Source of the DNA: Bacillus amyloliquefaciens DSM 7 = ATCC 23350
GTDB lineage: Bacteria; Bacillota; Bacilli; Bacillales; Bacillaceae
DNA length: 64,000 nucleotides
Direction: 5' to 3'
Assembly: GCF_000196735.1 (NCBI RefSeq)
Contig: NC_014551.1
Span: forward strand, 1,483,001 to 1,547,000
Position 1 is the first letter of the stretch. Every line of letters begins with the position of its first letter. A program made the translations under genes and the position numbers. Below the pieces are notes generated by a model, which made no database searches, was not told where the DNA came from, and worked only from the letters and a program-made list of their open reading frames with translations. This document shows positions 61,932 through 64,000 of the stretch, piece after piece.

Positions 61932-63497
61932 TTACAATCCGACTGCATTCCAGGCAGCTTCTACGCTTGCAGCATCTTGAGAGCCGTAAAGGTCCCGCGC
62001 AGATTGAATCAAAGCGGCTTTTGCATCTTTAAAAGTTGATGACGGAGTGAGGTATACCGTCAGAGCACGATAGTAAATCTGCTCCGCTTTGTTCACGCCG
62101 ATTTTTGTAATCGTATTGTAAGCGGCTTTGTTCGGGATTCCGCTGTTTGTATGCACGCCGCCGTAGTCGCCGGCATCAGTGTTCGGAAGGTTTTTGTAAT
62201 TTTTGAAATTATCAGGCTGTCCGTATTTTGTCGGATTGGATAAGCTGCGGAGAGCCGGCTGGCTGACCGTAATATCTTCACCGATATCCCAGTCCTCAGT
62301 ATCGTTGAAGTACCCGAATACATCAGAGAAGGATTCGTTTAAAGCGCCCGGCTGATTTTCGTAGTTCAGGTTGGCTGTTTCCTGTGTAACGCCATGTGTC
62401 ATTTCATGAGCGGTTACGTCCATTGAACCGGAAAGAGGTGAGAAGAATGAACCGTCGCCGTCACCGTAAATCATTTGGTCGCCGATCCAGGCTGCGTTAT
62501 TGTATCTGCTGCCGTAATGAACGGAGGATACGATCTTGCCGCCTTTATTGTCGTAGCTGTTGCGATTAAACTTCTGATAGAAATAATCATACACTTTGCC
62601 GAGGTTGTAATGCGCATCAACGGCAGCGCGCTGAGAAGAAGTTGTAAACTGGTTTGTGGTGCTGGATACGAGTGTGCCCGGCAGGTTATACTCGCGGTTT
62701 TGCAGATCGTACGTAATAATTTGTGTTCCGGTAGGTTTAGAAAGATCGCGCAGCACATATTTGCCGCTTTCAGAAGAAATATTTAATGAGACCGTTTTTC
62801 CTTTAAGAGTCGTACCTGTTCCGGTTGTGGCGGCATGCTCCACTTTGTTTTGCTTTTTCAGGATTTTTCCTGTTTCCGCATCAACGGTTACTTCCCAGTT
62901 TGCAGGTTCCGGTTCGATGTAGCGGATGGTTACATCATAGGCGAGGCGGTATTTGCCGTCTTTTGTGGCTGCTGCTTTCAGCTCGGCTTTGTTTTTGTTT
63001 GCAACGGTTCCGTTAGAAACGGCTTCAGGTGATTTGCCGATCGCTTTATAAGCATGATCCAGCGCCTGATTTGCAGATAATTTTTTGCTGTTTGCCGTTT
63101 TGGCGGAAACATCGTTGTTTAATTCACCGTTAATCGCATAGACGTTGTTGGATTTATCGACGTGAATAATGACTTGAGAGTCTTTCACAGGCACACCGTT
63201 TACGACAGGCACATAACGGAAGTGCTTGTAGCCGAGATCATCGGTCGTTTGGTCAATCAGCTTCAATCTTTCAGAAGGATTGCCTTTAAAGACTTTGCCG
63301 TTTTGTTTCAAGTATTGCTTGATAGCTTTGTCACTGACAGAAGGCAATTCTGATTGCACCAAAGAATGCTTCGGTACAAAATTCGTCAGGTTTTCTTTAA
63401 GCTGAGGATTCTCAGCGGCCTGAACACCCGGCAGACTGATGGTTAAACTCATAAAGGAAGCGGCGACAGCAACAGACAATTTCTTACCTAAACCCAC
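61932..63497 (-). CDS. nprE: Extracellular neutral metalloprotease NprE (bacillolysin)
   Basis: A 521-residue thermolysin-family (M4) preproenzyme. It has a signal peptide (about 1-27, cut after VQA), a propeptide with FTP and PepSY regions (28-221), and a mature 300-residue protease starting at AATTGTG (222). Zinc ligands are H364 and H368 in HEMTH and E388 in NESFSD. Sequence and length match B. amyloliquefaciens neutral protease. The start is GTG at 63497, six bases after GGGGGA; a longer frame of 71 more codons upstream lacks support. SipT-type signal peptidase would process it, and DegU regulation is known for this gene. Confidence 0.97.
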   Translation of the reverse strand: MGLGKKLSVAVAASFMSLTISLPGVQAAENPQLKENLTNFVPKHSLVQSELPSVSDKAIKQYLKQNGKVFKGNPSERLKLIDQTTDDLGYKHFRYVPVVNGVPVKDSQVIIHVDKSNNVYAINGELNNDVSAKTANSKKLSANQALDHAYKAIGKSPEAVSNGTVANKNKAELKAAATKDGKYRLAYDVTIRYIEPEPANWEVTVDAETGKILKKQNKVEHAATTGTGTTLKGKTVSLNISSESGKYVLRDLSKPTGTQIITYDLQNREYNLPGTLVSSTTNQFTTSSQRAAVDAHYNLGKVYDYFYQKFNRNSYDNKGGKIVSSVHYGSRYNNAAWIGDQMIYGDGDGSFFSPLSGSMDVTAHEMTHGVTQETANLNYENQPGALNESFSDVFGYFNDTEDWDIGEDITVSQPALRSLSNPTKYGQPDNFKNYKNLPNTDAGDYGGVHTNSGIPNKAAYNTITKIGVNKAEQIYYRALTVYLTPSSTFKDAKAALIQSARDLYGSQDAASVEAAWNAVGL

Positions 63498-63539
63498 AAT
63501 AAATCCCCCTTTTTGAAAATAATGAAAACTTATATTGTT

Positions 63540-63569
63540 ATAATAAACCAGCAATCTCGCATTCTGCAA
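63540..63569 (-). promoter_or_regulatory. Sigma-A promoter of nprE
   Basis: On the minus strand, TTGCAG (63564-63569) and TATTAT (63540-63545) are 18 bp apart, about 43 bp before the GTG start. The 250 bp further upstream contain no gene; DegU sites are expected there but I could not assign a defined one. Confidence 0.55.
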
Positions 63570-63819
63570 TATAAAACTAGACTCCGCGGCTGAATTGATA
63601 GAATCGTCCCATGCGGGCTGTCGGCGGGCGGTGTCAGGGGATAAGCCGAGAGACACGTGTTGGATTAGACATGAGTCGAATGACGCGATTTTTTCTGGAA
63701 AAAATGACAAATGAAGACGGGAAAAATGATAGGGGAAAAATGTTAAGATCTTTAAAACTTTTTTGAATGCCGGTTGTCTAAACGGGTGAGGCCTTAATAA
63801 ACGTAAAGGATTGTTACAG

Positions 63820-64000
63820 ATGTCAGAGATTTTCAGTCATTTTATTCAGCATTTCGACAGATATTTCATTTTAAGCAGACAGAGTGTGTTGGTCATTCAG
63901 TGGTCATCCGTCTGCCTTGCTGTTTTATACGCGCTAAATTTCCATCCGAAAATCAGCCGTGAGAGAGTTTGGTTTTATGCCGGGATTCTGCTTCGGGCTG
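63820..64000 (+). CDS. ylaA: Membrane protein YlaA, 5' part
   Basis: A frame running off the right edge begins MSEIFSHFIQHFDRYFILSR, followed by hydrophobic stretches (QWSSVCLAVLYAL, FYAGILLRA). The ATG lies seven bases after AAAGGA. In B. subtilis nprE is followed by ylaA, the first gene of the ylaABCD operon that includes the ECF sigma factor YlaC. The visible 60 codons agree with that position, but are too few to prove the name. Confidence 0.65.
   Translation, partial: MSEIFSHFIQHFDRYFILSRQSVLVIQWSSVCLAVLYALNFHPKISRERVWFYAGILLRA

Overview
The window is ordinary chromosomal DNA of a Bacillus of the B. amyloliquefaciens/velezensis branch of the B. subtilis group. The protein sequences and gene order match, from memory, the B. 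subtilis kinA-to-ylaA segment almost gene for gene. The extracellular neutral protease at the right end has the 521-residue architecture of B. amyloliquefaciens NprE. I see no rRNA, tRNA, insertion sequence, prophage or CRISPR array. All names and comparisons come from recalled family knowledge, since no search could be run.

Layout. 1-10 kb: the 3' end of sporulation kinase kinA, patA, an unannotated-looking 53-codon gene on the minus strand, the sigma-D-type cheV gene, ykyB, ykuC (MFS), ykuD (L,D-transpeptidase), ykuE (Tat-exported phosphoesterase), fadH under a FadR operator, ykuH and the EAL protein ykuI. 10-16 kb: the Fur-controlled small RNA fsrA, ykuJ, ykuK, abbA behind a Spo0A box, darB, ccpC, and the iron-starvation flavodoxin operon ykuN-ykuO-ykuP with two Fur boxes. 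15-19 kb: dapH and the N-acetyl-diaminopimelate deacetylase gene (with patA they complete the acetylase branch of lysine synthesis), ykuS and ykuT, then two decayed redox genes, ykuU and ykuV. 19-26 kb: rok with an elaborate upstream region, yknT, and a molybdenum-cofactor cluster mobA-moeB-moeA-mobB-moaE-moaD. 26-34 kb: the sigma-W-type yknWXYZ exporter operon and the fruRKA fructose operon. 34-44 kb: sipT, ykoA, ykpA, ykpB, ampS, ykpC, mreBH, abh, kinC, ykqA, ktrC. 44-50 kb: adeC, rnjA-rpoY, a very small basic-peptide gene, ykrA, defB, a tiny Gly/Tyr-rich membrane protein, ykyA. 50-64 kb: pdhABCD, slp, a lipoprotein polysaccharide deacetylase, the dual-function SR1 RNA with its SR1P peptide, speA, yktA, yktB, ykzI, suhB, a GNAT gene, nprE, and the start of ylaA.

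Common themes are the sporulation and transition-state network (kinA, kinC, abbA, abh, rok), the iron-sparing response (fsrA plus two flavodoxins), central carbon flow (pdh, fru, ccpC, SR1), cell-envelope maintenance (ykuD, mreBH, yknWXYZ, sipT) and RNA processing (rnjA, rpoY).

I did not find a convincing undescribed defence or mobile system. The points most worth a second look are the decayed ykuU/ykuV pair, the 20-bp-spaced repeats upstream of fruR, two small minus-strand genes that have their own ribosome sites and terminators, a long near-perfect palindrome upstream of rok, and the deacetylase gene beside SR1.
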